Under the pieces are notes generated by a model that worked only from the letters and a program-made list of their open reading frames with translations, did no database searches and was not told where the DNA came from. A program made the position numbers and the translations under genes. Source: Porphyromonadaceae bacterium UBA2751 (GTDB taxonomy: Bacteria; Bacteroidota; Bacteroidia; Bacteroidales; Muribaculaceae). From it: 23,959 nucleotides of DNA. Of the stretch, positions 1-6,712 are shown piece by piece (position 1 is the first letter of the stretch; every line of letters starts with the position of its first letter). The stretch is taken from positions 1 to 23,959 of the forward strand of contig DEJJ01000007.1 in the NCBI GenBank assembly GCA_002353285.1. The letters are read 5' to 3'.

Positions 1-297
1 ACCTCACAGTCCCACGTCTCAAGGACACTGCGCGCCCACCACAACAAGCCAGCAACCAACCCCGACCCACAACCCGAAACTGAAAACCCACAACCCGAAA
101 CTCAAAACCCGCAACCCGAAACTCAAAACCCGCAACTCACCCCAACCCCAAAGATAAAACTCGAACTCGAAACCACCCCTCTCTTCATTGCCCCTCCTTA
201 CGGCTACGACTTCTACGGCGAACCAATCTACGAAAAACCCGACGACTACGACGATGACTACGACGATGACCACAACTCCTCTCCCCAAGCCACCTGA
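1..297 (+). CDS. 3' end of an unrecognised low-complexity protein (5'-truncated by the window edge)
   Basis: Reading frame 1 is open from the first base to a TGA at 295-297, giving the last 98 residues of a protein. A short basic stretch leads into about 3.5 copies of a seven-residue Pro/Gln/Glu/Thr/Asn repeat (unit PQPETQN, encoded by a 21-bp tandem repeat at about 70-140). A hydrophobic/aromatic patch follows (APPYGYDFYGEP), then an Asp/Tyr-rich acidic tail (DDYDDDYDDD). Such repeats suggest a disordered linker and tail rather than a folded domain. The family was not recognised because the N-terminal part is outside the window. The stop codon lies in the first unit of the 9-bp array that follows. 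Coding status is inferred from frame openness and compositional periodicity; overlapping frames here are also open, so confidence is moderate. Confidence 0.5.
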   Translation, partial: TSQSHVSRTLRAHHNKPATNPDPQPETENPQPETQNPQPETQNPQLTPTPKIKLELETTPLFIAPPYGYDFYGEPIYEKPDDYDDDYDDDHNSSPQAT

Positions 298-384
298 GTC
301 ACCTGAGTCACCTGAGTCACCTGAGTCACCTGAGTCACTTGAGTCACTTGAGTCACCCGAGTCACCCGAGTCACCCGAGTCACC
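295..384 (+). repeat. 9-bp minisatellite, 10 units of TGAGTCACY
   Basis: Ten head-to-tail 9-bp units run without a break: four TGAGTCACC, two TGAGTCACT, one TGAGTCACC and four-base-similar CGAGTCACC variants at the end. The core TGAGTCA is near-palindromic. The first unit supplies the stop codon of the upstream CDS. The same unit appears inverted at 23571-23678. Confidence 0.95.
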
Positions 385-403
385 CAATCAGCTGAAACAA
401 TAA

Positions 404-689
404 TTTTGAGGCTGTTGCAAAACTTCAGGCTTCGACCAGGAGTGGCCCCAATGATTCACTGATTCCAGCGTTTCCATGTAAAAGCCAGAATCATGCCATG
501 CCCTCCATCACTATCGGTTATGTGGATTGCTGTACCACAGCAATCAGAAACAGCCCAAGCCCCCCTCCACAAGGGCACCGATGCAAGCGAATCAATAGAA
601 GAACTATGTGCCTTCTGCCAAAGTATACAGTCAAAAAATGTACATGGAGCCAAGGATGCTTGCTGTGGGAACGTGGGGGCGGTGAGCAT
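404..689. other. Gene-poor stretch with a perfect hairpin and an IS/MITE-like end motif
   Basis: No convincing gene is seen. Short overlapping frames on both strands look non-coding or degenerate. Two things stand out. TGTTGCAAAACTT at about 411-424 recurs at 17082-17094 and resembles the kind of sequence found at insertion-sequence ends. A perfect hairpin lies at 525-545 (GATTGCTGT, loop ACC, ACAGCAATC) without a T tract, so it is not a classical terminator. The segment lies downstream of the AraC gene on the minus strand. Confidence 0.4.
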
Positions 690-1568
690 TTATTGAATCG
701 AGCGCACGGCAAGTGGGGTGGTGCCGCGCATGCGTTTGTAGAACTTGTCGAATGAGGCACTGGTGGCAAAGTGCAGCTGGTAGGCAATTTGCTCAATGGT
801 GAGTGCAGTGGACTTGAGCAGTCGTGTGGCCTCCATTGCCAGCAGTTCGTTGATGCAGTCCATCACGGTTTTGCCTGTTATCTGCTTGACTATTCTTGAC
901 AGATAGGTGGTGGTGATGAAAAGACTGTCGGCATAAAACTTCAGGTCGCGGTGCTCAAGGTAGTTGTGCGTGAGTAGTGTGTAGAATGAGATAAAAATCT
1001 CCTCGCTCTGCCGTGAGATGGAGAGGCGGGTTTTCTCAAACGACTGGATGCTTACTAGGTCGTTGATGAAAACTGAGTAGAGCTGCTCAAGAATCTCATT
1101 CTTGAGTGAGAGTGGTTGCATGATGTATTGCCTTATCAGGAGCATGAGTGCTTGCAGCCGCTGTGCATCGCTGGGCGTGAGTGTGACCTTGGAGTTGCCG
1201 TAATTAGAAATTGGTATTACCGAGGCTTTGATGAGGTTGCGAAAAGCTTGTGTGTCGTGGGCCATCAACTCGTCGCAGATGAGGCAAATGCCTTGGAAGT
1301 CATCGCTTGCCTCATGGATGTAGATGGGGCTGCCAGGGTAGAATACAAACATTTCGTTGGGCGTGAAAATCATCTCACCGGCACCATTGTCGAGAATGAT
1401 GCGCCCCTCGGTTACAAGAGTGAAGCTATACCAGTTAAGTGACCCTGTGAGTTCGTTGGTGAGCATGGTAAGCTGCTTGTTGGTGAGTGCGCAAGTGAGC
1501 TTGTTATTCCATGTCTCACGCTGCACTGCTTGCAGGTGGGTGTGGATTATTTCGTTTAGGTTGGGCAT
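690..1568 (-). CDS. AraC-family transcriptional regulator
   Basis: A 292-residue DNA-binding regulator. The N-terminal half resembles the cupin-like sensing domain of AraC proteins (GEMIFTPNEMFVFYPGSP region). The last 100 residues carry the double helix-turn-helix: first HTH around DLKFYADSLFITTTYLSRIVKQITGKT, here spanning roughly residues 210-240, and second HTH in the LTIEQIAYQLHFATSASFDKFYKRMRGTTP region near the C-terminus. Only parts of these motifs are needed for the call: TYLSRIVKQ, IAYQLHF and FDKFYKRMRG. An upstream in-frame ATG at 1590-1592 would add eight residues, but it coincides with the best -7 box, so the ATG at 1566-1568 is preferred. The gene is divergent from the winged-helix/gpx genes, which are plausible targets by position only. 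The ligand is unknown. Confidence 0.85.
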   Translation of the reverse strand: MPNLNEIIHTHLQAVQRETWNNKLTCALTNKQLTMLTNELTGSLNWYSFTLVTEGRIILDNGAGEMIFTPNEMFVFYPGSPIYIHEASDDFQGICLICDELMAHDTQAFRNLIKASVIPISNYGNSKVTLTPSDAQRLQALMLLIRQYIMQPLSLKNEILEQLYSVFINDLVSIQSFEKTRLSISRQSEEIFISFYTLLTHNYLEHRDLKFYADSLFITTTYLSRIVKQITGKTVMDCINELLAMEATRLLKSTALTIEQIAYQLHFATSASFDKFYKRMRGTTPLAVRSIQ

Positions 1569-1589
1569 GTTGATGTGCTTTTTGTGCTG

Positions 1590-1597
1590 CAAAGATA
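1590..1597 (-). promoter_or_regulatory. Candidate -7 box (TATCTTTG) of the AraC gene
   Basis: On the minus strand TATCTTTG matches the Bacteroidetes TAnnTTTG -7 consensus, 22 nt before the chosen ATG. No good TTTG -33 element was found at the expected distance, so the call is tentative. It argues for the downstream start codon. Confidence 0.4.
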
Positions 1598-1672
1598 ATA
1601 AAAAATCTCAATTGTTTCGTTTGGGATAATGATTGTTTTTGAAAAAATAGTGTTTATGGAGGAAAAACGCTG

Positions 1673-1680
1673 TAATTTTG
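1673..1680 (+). promoter_or_regulatory. Candidate -7 box (TAATTTTG) of the winged-helix gene
   Basis: TAATTTTG fits TAnnTTTG and lies 50 nt before the ATG at 1731. The -33 region has no clean TTTG, which could suit an activator-dependent promoter; the divergent AraC gene is an obvious but unproven candidate activator. Confidence 0.45.
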
Positions 1681-1730
1681 CAGCATCAAATTAAACAAAC
1701 AATTTTATTAACATAAAAAATCAAATAAAA

Positions 1731-1910
1731 ATGGAAGCAAAAGAGCAAGTATTGGAGGCTATGCGCAAGGCAGGTGTGCCTTTGGCTGCTGGCAAGGTGG
1801 CAGAGCTCACTGGTCTCGACCGCAAGGTTGTTGACAAGGCCTTTGCCGAGTTGAAGAAAGAGGGCGCTATCACATCGCCCGTTCGTTGCAAGTGGGAGCC
1901 TGCCAAGTAA
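1731..1910 (+). CDS. Small winged-helix (MarR-like) DNA-binding protein, 59 aa
   Basis: The ATG at 1731 opens a 59-codon frame ending TAA at 1908-1910. The protein begins MEAKEQVLEAMRKAG and is essentially one winged-helix domain. Helices 2 and 3 are PLAAGKVAELTGLDRKVVDK, followed by a lysine-rich helix (AFAELKKEGAI) and a short wing ending in SPVRCKWEPAK. Small stand-alone transcriptional regulators of this size are common in Bacteroidales. A -7-like box lies 50 nt upstream and a hairpin terminator 30 nt downstream, so it may be a single-gene unit with some read-through into gpx. Targets are unknown. The lysine richness and HTH pattern support DNA binding; this is inference from fold-like pattern, not from an identified regulon. 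Confidence 0.8.
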   Translation: MEAKEQVLEAMRKAGVPLAAGKVAELTGLDRKVVDKAFAELKKEGAITSPVRCKWEPAK

Positions 1911-1940
1911 GGCTTGGCACCCAATTTAAAACAGTTTAGT

Positions 1941-1995
1941 GGTTGGGTTATTGTGATTGCATCGATGCAACCATGAAGCCCAACCTGTTTTTCTA
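1941..1995 (+). terminator. Branched hairpin terminator after the winged-helix gene
   Basis: GGTTGGG (1941-1947) pairs with CCCAACC (1979-1985), and the stem is followed by TGTTTTTC. A perfect 14-bp palindrome (TTGCATCGATGCAA, 1957-1970) sits inside the loop and could form a second stem. It separates the winged-helix gene from gpx, possibly as a partial terminator, because no clear promoter was seen between it and gpx. Confidence 0.6.
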
Positions 1996-2018
1996 AATTA
2001 AGAAAAAACGAAATATGT

Positions 2019-2498
2019 ATGGAGACAATATATGATTTTAAAGCCTTGACGAGCAAAGGGCAGGAACTTGACTTCGCTCAGTTCAAGGGAAAGGTGTTGC
2101 TCATTGTCAACACCGCCAGTAAGTGTGGCTTCACACCTCAGTTCAAGGGGCTTGAGGAGCTGAACCAGAAGTATAAAGACCGTGGACTGGTGACTATAGG
2201 GTTCCCATGCAACCAGTTTAACCATCAGGACCCTGGCACCGACAGCGAGATTGAAGGATTTTGCCAGTTAAACTATGGTGTGACATTCCAAATCATGAAG
2301 AAAATCAATGTCAATGGCGACGATGCCCACCCCATCTTTAAGTTCTTAAAAAGCAGGACCAAGGGTGTGCTGGGCAGTGCTATCAAGTGGAATTTTACAA
2401 AGTTCCTTATTTCGCGCGACGGTGAGGTGATAAAGCGTTATGCTCCCATCACAGCGCCCGAGAAAATAGTTAAGGACATCGAAGAAATGTTAGGATAA
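2019..2498 (+). CDS. Glutathione peroxidase-family (thioredoxin-dependent type) peroxidase
   Basis: A 159-residue cytoplasmic peroxidase of the Gpx fold, full length for bacterial members, which reduces peroxides. The catalytic set is visible: peroxidatic Cys36 (NTASKCGFT), Gln70 (FPCNQFNHQDPG) and Trp124-Asn125 (KWNFTKFL). Cys82 in GFCQLNYGVTF sits where thioredoxin-dependent Gpx proteins keep the resolving cysteine, so thioredoxin rather than glutathione is the likely reductant. There is no selenocysteine codon. Its stop overlaps the next start (TAATG at 2496-2500), implying translational coupling to the flavoprotein and, 14 bp later, the MBL-rubredoxin gene. The run looks like an oxidative-stress unit in an anaerobe. 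No signal peptide. Confidence 0.93.
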   Translation: METIYDFKALTSKGQELDFAQFKGKVLLIVNTASKCGFTPQFKGLEELNQKYKDRGLVTIGFPCNQFNHQDPGTDSEIEGFCQLNYGVTFQIMKKINVNGDDAHPIFKFLKSRTKGVLGSAIKWNFTKFLISRDGEVIKRYAPITAPEKIVKDIEEMLG

Positions 2499-3154
2499 TG
2501 AAGAAGATTATAATTATTGACGGAGGCCCTCGCAAGACTTTCAACACGGCCTCGATGTTGCAGAAGATTGCCGAGGGTGCTGCCTCGGTGAGTGAAGAAA
2601 TTGAAGTGAAGACCGTGCGCCTTTATGGCATGGACTACAAGGGATGTATGTCGTGCCTGGCTTGCAAGATTAAGGACAAGGCGGTTAACGTGTGCAAGTT
2701 TCGCGACGACCTCACTCCTGTACTCGAAGAGATAGCGCAGGCCGATGGACTTGTGATGGGGTCTCCCATCTACTTTAGCGAGGTGACGGCTCAGCTGCGT
2801 GCATTTCTCGAACGCCTGATATTCCCTTGGTTGTCTTATAACGACTACAGCCTCACTGCTCCCAAGCGCATTCCCGTGATTCTCACCTACACTATGAATG
2901 CTAATGATGAACAGGCCAAAGGCGTTTATCAGTCGATGGGAATTATTGAGAGTTGCCTCAACAGGGCTATGGGCGATGTGGAGCATGTGGATGCCCACAA
3001 CACTTATCAGGTGAAGAACTATGACCGCTACGAGCTTGCTGGTTTCAGCGAGGAGGCAAAGCGTGAGTACCGCGAACAGAACTGGGATAACGACCTGCAG
3101 CGAGCTTACAATGCTGGCCGCCGCATGGCCGAGAAAATTTTAAAAAACCAATAA
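2498..3154 (+). CDS. Flavodoxin-fold NAD(P)H-dependent oxidoreductase with a Cys cluster (iron-sulfur flavoprotein-like)
   Basis: A 218-residue protein of the NADPH-dependent FMN reductase/flavodoxin-like fold. The N-terminal strand and flavin-phosphate loop are MKKIIIIDGGPRKTFNTASM; the second flavin-contact loop is GLVMGSPIYFSEVTAQLRAFLERL (about residues 84-106). Between them Cys50, Cys53, Cys56 and Cys66 form a CX2CX2CX9C cluster, close to the compact motif (CX2CX2CX4-7C) that holds a 4Fe-4S cluster in archaeal iron-sulfur flavoproteins. A flavin plus Fe-S electron-transfer role is therefore likely; the wider final spacing leaves cluster binding unproven. It starts within the stop codon of gpx and is followed closely by the MBL-rubredoxin gene, a natural redox partner. 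Confidence 0.85.
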   Translation: MKKIIIIDGGPRKTFNTASMLQKIAEGAASVSEEIEVKTVRLYGMDYKGCMSCLACKIKDKAVNVCKFRDDLTPVLEEIAQADGLVMGSPIYFSEVTAQLRAFLERLIFPWLSYNDYSLTAPKRIPVILTYTMNANDEQAKGVYQSMGIIESCLNRAMGDVEHVDAHNTYQVKNYDRYELAGFSEEAKREYREQNWDNDLQRAYNAGRRMAEKILKNQ

Positions 3155-3168
3155 TTAAAAATAAAACT

Positions 3169-4110
3169 ATGGAAATAAAAACAGTAAAATTCCGCAAAAA
3201 CGGATTCTATGGACAACCATTTGCCTTTGGTGGCGAGGAAGGGCTGGATAAATTCGATAAAAACATTCGCTATCGTGGCAGCCTTCAGAACTACTTAATT
3301 GATACTGGCGACGAGGTGATTTTGGTAGATACTGGTCTTCCTGCAGGAACACCCGAGGAGGTGCCCGATGAGAACTCGCCAGCCTACACTGGTGAGGACA
3401 TCTGTACCTACATGGAAGCCTTCGCGGCTCTGGGCTATAAGCCCGAGCAGGTGACAAAAATCTTGCTCACTCATCGTCACAGCGACCACTCGGGCGAGCT
3501 GCGCTCGTTCCCCAATGCCAAGATTTATGTGAATGAGGATGAACTTGGTGCCGAGGAACTGCAAGGCCTCGACAACATCGTGCCTGTGAGCTTCACCGAT
3601 GGGGCCTACTACAACTTCCCTGAGTGCCAGAAGATTCAAGAAGGCGTCTACTTCATCAAGGCCAAGGGCCACACCAGTGGCAACAGCATCGTCATTGTGG
3701 AGATGGATGGCCTGTTTTACATGATTCACGGCGACATTACTTACGTTGACGAGGCTCTTTATGAGAACAAACTCTCGGTAGTCTACGACGACCTTGAGGC
3801 AGCCCGTGAGACCCTCGACCGCGTGCGCGAGTTTGTTCGTAATCATCCCACTGTTTATATCTCAACTCACTCGCCACAAGGCTATGAGAACCTTGAGGCA
3901 AAGCGTGTTATGGACCTCGACAACCCTGTAGAGACCATCTTTGATGAGATTGACTTCACCAAGAAAGAAGCCTCTGGCAAATATGTGTGCTCAATCTGCG
4001 GCTACGTCTACGACCCTGCCGAGCACGACGGCGTTGCCTTCGAAGACCTCCCCGACGACTGGCGCTGCCCCCGCTGCAAGCAACCCAAAGAAAAGTTCAA
4101 TAAAGCGTAA
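3169..4110 (+). CDS. Metallo-beta-lactamase-fold protein fused to C-terminal rubredoxin
   Basis: A 313-residue two-domain protein. Residues 1 to about 255 are an MBL-fold hydrolase/oxidoreductase with the metal motif HRHSDH (His102, His104, Asp106, His107), His168 (GHTSGNS), Asp189 (HGDI) and His234. Residues 271-313 are a complete rubredoxin: YVCSICGYVYDP (Cys274, Cys277) and WRCPRCK (Cys300, Cys303), which hold one iron. In flavodiiron proteins the second motif residue is Glu (HxExDH); here it is His, as in zinc hydrolases. So the protein resembles a flavorubredoxin lacking its flavodoxin domain, with a hydrolase-type metal site. The adjacent flavoprotein could supply the missing module. 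A role in O2, NO or peroxide handling, or electron transfer, is inferred from context. A strong terminator follows. Confidence 0.9.
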   Translation: MEIKTVKFRKNGFYGQPFAFGGEEGLDKFDKNIRYRGSLQNYLIDTGDEVILVDTGLPAGTPEEVPDENSPAYTGEDICTYMEAFAALGYKPEQVTKILLTHRHSDHSGELRSFPNAKIYVNEDELGAEELQGLDNIVPVSFTDGAYYNFPECQKIQEGVYFIKAKGHTSGNSIVIVEMDGLFYMIHGDITYVDEALYENKLSVVYDDLEAARETLDRVREFVRNHPTVYISTHSPQGYENLEAKRVMDLDNPVETIFDEIDFTKKEASGKYVCSICGYVYDPAEHDGVAFEDLPDDWRCPRCKQPKEKFNKA

Positions 4111-4132
4111 GCCTGCATAGCTGTTCTATATT

Positions 4133-4173
4133 AAAAATGCCATTGGGGGTACCTTACCTCAATGGCATTTTTT
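4133..4173 (+). terminator. Rho-independent terminator of the gpx/flavoprotein/MBL-rubredoxin run
   Basis: AAAAATGCCATTGGGG (4133-4148) pairs with CCTCAATGGCATTTTT (4157-4172) around an 8-nt loop, with one G-U pair. A six-T run (4168-4173) overlaps the 3' arm. It begins 22 nt after the stop codon at 4110. Confidence 0.9.
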
Positions 4174-4240
4174 ATAAGGCTAATCCGTGAATTGGTAAAA
4201 GTTTTTTTTAAAAATAGCATGATTATTGAAATATATTATG

Positions 4241-4248
4241 TAAATTTG
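4241..4248 (+). promoter_or_regulatory. Candidate -7 box (TAAATTTG) of the RNA leader/TerB island
   Basis: TAAATTTG fits TAnnTTTG. It would start transcription near 4253, just at a small hairpin (ATTGTTC, loop TAAT, GAACAAT, 4251-4268). No TTTG was found 19-21 nt upstream, so the -33 element is absent or divergent. Confidence 0.45.
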
Positions 4249-4250
4249 CA

Positions 4251-4484
4251 ATTGTTCTAATGAACAATACTTTTTTGAAATAACGAAGCGTTATGCTCGA
4301 CTTGCTAATGGAAATGTGAGAAACTTCTATTGTAATGCAAGTACGGTGTATGACGGTTCACGCTTAGCGTGGACTGGTTACTACCTCTACATTACAAGGG
4401 CACTTCTCACAGCCTCCATTAGAAGACGTGGTAAACAGCTCCACGCTTCATATTTTATAAACGCTCTTGTGGTAGCTGGAGAGC
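4251..4484 (+). ncRNA. Candidate structured RNA / long structured 5' leader of the TerB-like operon
   Basis: A nested set of long perfect helices forms a rod at 4305-4422: P1 4305-4312 with 4415-4422; P2 4315-4322 with 4404-4411; P3 4330-4337 with 4390-4397; P3b 4345-4350 with 4379-4385 (one bulge); P4 4354-4363 with 4367-4376 (two G-U pairs, 3-nt loop). That is about 40 bp in 118 nt. Flanking hairpins are 4251-4257/4262-4268, 4280-4285/4289-4294, 4423-4431/4441-4448 (one bulged A) and 4463-4467/4480-4484. There is no T tract before the ATG at 4501, so the RNA may be a 5' leader or be processed. It fits no riboswitch or RNA family I recognise. An ATG-less open frame also crosses the region, but it does not explain the pairing. 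Function is unknown. Confidence 0.6.
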
Positions 4485-4500
4485 CGAAATAATCGTAAAT

Positions 4501-4890
4501 ATGCATTTTAACAAAAATGAATTAATAGCCATTTTAAATATCGCAAATGGAATGGCTGAAATTGATGGGAAAACAGACTCAATAGAATTAGAAGTGATTT
4601 ATTCTCAAATGAAGAGGTTCGGTTTAGATGATGAAGAACTATTCAATCTCTCAGAGAAAGCAATTTTAAATATGGATCCTCATACAGCTATGGGTATTGT
4701 AGCAGGAATGAATACAACTCAAAAGCAATATGTACAAGCTCTTCTTATCATTATCATGGCTTCTGATGGCGAAATCCATGAGCGTGAAATGATTATGTTG
4801 CGAATGGTAACGAAGATATGTGGGCTTCCTCCTATAAGCATGAATGATATTAGAAATACACTTAATGCTTTTAGAAATATGAATTATTAA
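4501..4890 (+). CDS. TerB-like protein (tellurite-resistance TerB fold)
   Basis: A 129-residue all-helical cytoplasmic protein. The second half carries the recognisable TerB signature, ASDGEIHEREMIMLRMV (about 87-103), followed by a conserved-looking CGLP turn. The first half has a matching acidic motif, AEIDGKTDSIELEVI (19-33), so the two-fold pseudo-repeat typical of TerB is visible. TerB domains are proposed to bind divalent metal through these acidic motifs. In genome surveys they occur in stress and putative phage-defence neighbourhoods with membrane and nucleic-acid-processing partners. Here it follows a structured leader and heads an AT-rich four-gene set. No other ter genes (TerC, TerD) are present, so tellurite resistance itself is not implied. 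ATG 4501 is the only reasonable start; no Shine-Dalgarno. Confidence 0.75.
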   Translation: MHFNKNELIAILNIANGMAEIDGKTDSIELEVIYSQMKRFGLDDEELFNLSEKAILNMDPHTAMGIVAGMNTTQKQYVQALLIIIMASDGEIHEREMIMLRMVTKICGLPPISMNDIRNTLNAFRNMNY

Positions 4891-4902
4891 AACTAATAGT
4901 CC

Positions 4903-5847
4903 ATGATTTGGTTTGTTCTTGCTATATTATTTTTAGTAATAGCCATTTCTTTGCACAAAAGTGCAAACAAAATGGATAGGCAGTATTCAGTACCATCCTC
5001 ATCCCCGTCTCCTTCATCAGTATTATCTACTCCTAAAAAGACTTATTGGGAGATTTATAAGGATATAAATCCTACAAAAGCGTCTGACATAGAGAACTTA
5101 CTAAAGATGGACTTCTCTACGTTATCAGAAAAAGATGTGAAAGAAAAAATTGCATCCATTGATCGTTTCGCTAAAAGTTTAAAATGTGGAGTATCACAAA
5201 TCAAGACTACTTATCTTGCTGAAATAGAGAAGTATCCAGCGGAATTATTACCTCAAATGATAAACTCTACAAGTAGAGAGTTGGCAAACGAGGCTTCCGC
5301 ATTTAATATTTCTCAAACAAATACGATTTCAGCAATGATGATTGCTTGGCTAAAAGAACGTCATGAACAATTGGGGCAACCAGATGCCAATATTAATGCT
5401 CCTTCAACTAATGACGAAATTGAGATAGTTAAAGCATTGAACCCTCGTGTTACAGAAATTTCTGACTTAAGAGAGCGATTGAAGTCTCTTCGAGAAATGT
5501 CTTCTTTATATAAGTGCCCATTGGAACAATTACGTGTTTTTTATATTAACGATGTAAAGAAAAATTATGACGGGAAATATGAAAATTTCCATTATCTTCC
5601 AGAAGCATATAAATATATGGCACACAAGGCTTACGAAACATCTTCTCTTGCAGGCGTTGCCCCAGATAACACCTCATACGGAATAATGTGTGATTGGCTA
5701 TCTGACTTTATGGTAGAAGAACGAGAAAAATTTCTTGCCAATGGTCAAGTTAAATGTATTATGTGTGGAAGTCGTAATATTAAACTTAGTTTTTTTAAGG
5801 ACTGTTTTGTTTGCAATTCTTGTAATCAAAAATTTGGAGGTTTATAA
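4903..5847 (+). CDS. Membrane-anchored protein with a duplicated domain and C-terminal zinc ribbon
   Basis: A 314-residue protein of no recognised family. One N-terminal membrane segment (MIWFVLAILFLVIAISL) is followed by a Ser/Pro linker (about 30-43). Two similar domains of about 105 residues follow: A about 51-155 and B about 175-277. Matching landmarks are INPTKASDIENL versus LNPRVTEISDLR, SLKCGVSQIKTTYLAEIEKY versus LYKCPLEQLRVFYINDVKKN, and a final Trp-Leu helix (IAWLKERHEQ versus CDWLSDFMVEE). The C-terminus is a zinc ribbon with Cys285/Cys288 and Cys304/Cys307, plus an extra Cys301. With one N-terminal helix the soluble part probably faces the cytoplasm. The gene starts 12 bp after the TerB-like gene, so they are probably co-transcribed. 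Zinc binding is inferred from the CxxC pairs; function unknown. Confidence 0.75.
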   Translation: MIWFVLAILFLVIAISLHKSANKMDRQYSVPSSSPSPSSVLSTPKKTYWEIYKDINPTKASDIENLLKMDFSTLSEKDVKEKIASIDRFAKSLKCGVSQIKTTYLAEIEKYPAELLPQMINSTSRELANEASAFNISQTNTISAMMIAWLKERHEQLGQPDANINAPSTNDEIEIVKALNPRVTEISDLRERLKSLREMSSLYKCPLEQLRVFYINDVKKNYDGKYENFHYLPEAYKYMAHKAYETSSLAGVAPDNTSYGIMCDWLSDFMVEEREKFLANGQVKCIMCGSRNIKLSFFKDCFVCNSCNQKFGGL

Positions 5848-5910
5848 TCCAATGCTATGCTAAACCATGAATAGTAAGAAACAATTATTCAAATAATTAT
5901 AACAGTAAAT

Positions 5911-6654
5911 ATGGAAGCAAATAATCCACTTGAAAATATTAGAAACGCAATTCTTGAAAACCAATTTTTTGGTGTTGAAAATGAAATATCTCAACTTGGA
6001 ATCTCTAATGAACTAATGGAGATTAGTGATGCTCTCGATAGTTATTATGGAATTGTTAGAGAGAAGAAAGAAGAATCAACAAATGTAGATGGTCTTATCG
6101 GTGTAATGAAAGAATACTATAAGTCACATCCGACATCAACTTATTCGGCTTTGTCAGGTTTAGGTTACAAGGATCCAGAAGTGTTTAGAAAAGAAATTGA
6201 TCTAGTGAAAAATGTCAAAACACCTTTGGAATCAATAAAGCAGATACTAACTAAAGATAATCCTTTATACTTAAATATATCTACTACAATTGCTTCTATA
6301 GCTGTTAATTCTGTCGTGTCTTCTGTTAATTCATACAACCCCCAAAACTCATATAATAGCCAACAATATAATCCATTATTAGGTTTTGACACAAATTATT
6401 ATCACCTCATTCAAAGCGGATCAAAAGTATTTAAAGGACTGAAAGGCTTTGATATGACAGATGACTTTTTAGCTAATTATGAGACCAATAGAGATGCAAT
6501 ATTCTCTATGGAGAAAAAACTTAATGATTTAATTTTACACCCAAGAACTACAACATCAAATAAAAGTAGTAGTTCTGGCTGTATGGTACTCGCTTTTTTA
6601 TTGTCAACTGCAATGTTCTCCTGTTTGGGAATAATTGTATCAATGTTATCGTAA
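5911..6654 (+). CDS. Tail-anchored membrane protein of unknown function
   Basis: A 247-residue protein not matched to a family. It is mostly predicted helical, with an Asn/Ser/Tyr/Gln-rich low-complexity patch around residues 140-155 (NSYNPQNSYNSQQYNP). A single hydrophobic segment lies at the extreme C-terminus (about 224-247, preceded by SNKSSSSG), as in tail-anchored proteins whose soluble part faces the cytoplasm. It lies 63 bp after the zinc-ribbon protein, shares its AT-rich codon use and no terminator separates them, so it is probably in the same operon. Both membrane proteins expose their bulk on the same side by this reading, which would allow a complex with the TerB-like protein; this is inference. 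ATG 5911 has no Shine-Dalgarno sequence. Confidence 0.65.
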   Translation: MEANNPLENIRNAILENQFFGVENEISQLGISNELMEISDALDSYYGIVREKKEESTNVDGLIGVMKEYYKSHPTSTYSALSGLGYKDPEVFRKEIDLVKNVKTPLESIKQILTKDNPLYLNISTTIASIAVNSVVSSVNSYNPQNSYNSQQYNPLLGFDTNYYHLIQSGSKVFKGLKGFDMTDDFLANYETNRDAIFSMEKKLNDLILHPRTTTSNKSSSSGCMVLAFLLSTAMFSCLGIIVSMLS

Positions 6655-6712
6655 CACTTGAAAACGAACAATTGGTTTTCATTTTAAGAATAAACTATTT
6701 AAATATATAACT

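Noticed and set aside
188..403. Frame with Ser-Pro-Glu repeats across the left array, and a Gly-Asp-Ser frame on the opposite strand
   Set aside because: Both arise from translating a 9-bp minisatellite; frame 1 gives a more protein-like tail.
456..796. Several short overlapping frames on both strands
   Set aside because: No domain, start signal or conservation clue; part overlaps the AraC gene antisense.
4244..4492. Open frame without ATG across the structured RNA (ends at TAA 4490-4492; a GTG at 4316 is the only usual start)
   Set aside because: The nested perfect stems are not expected from coding, no good start codon or family match is seen, and the frame ends just before the TerB-like ATG. 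A decayed coding remnant remains possible.
4501..4890. Tellurite-resistance operon
   Set aside because: Only a TerB-like domain is present, with no TerC, TerD or TerZ-type gene in the window.
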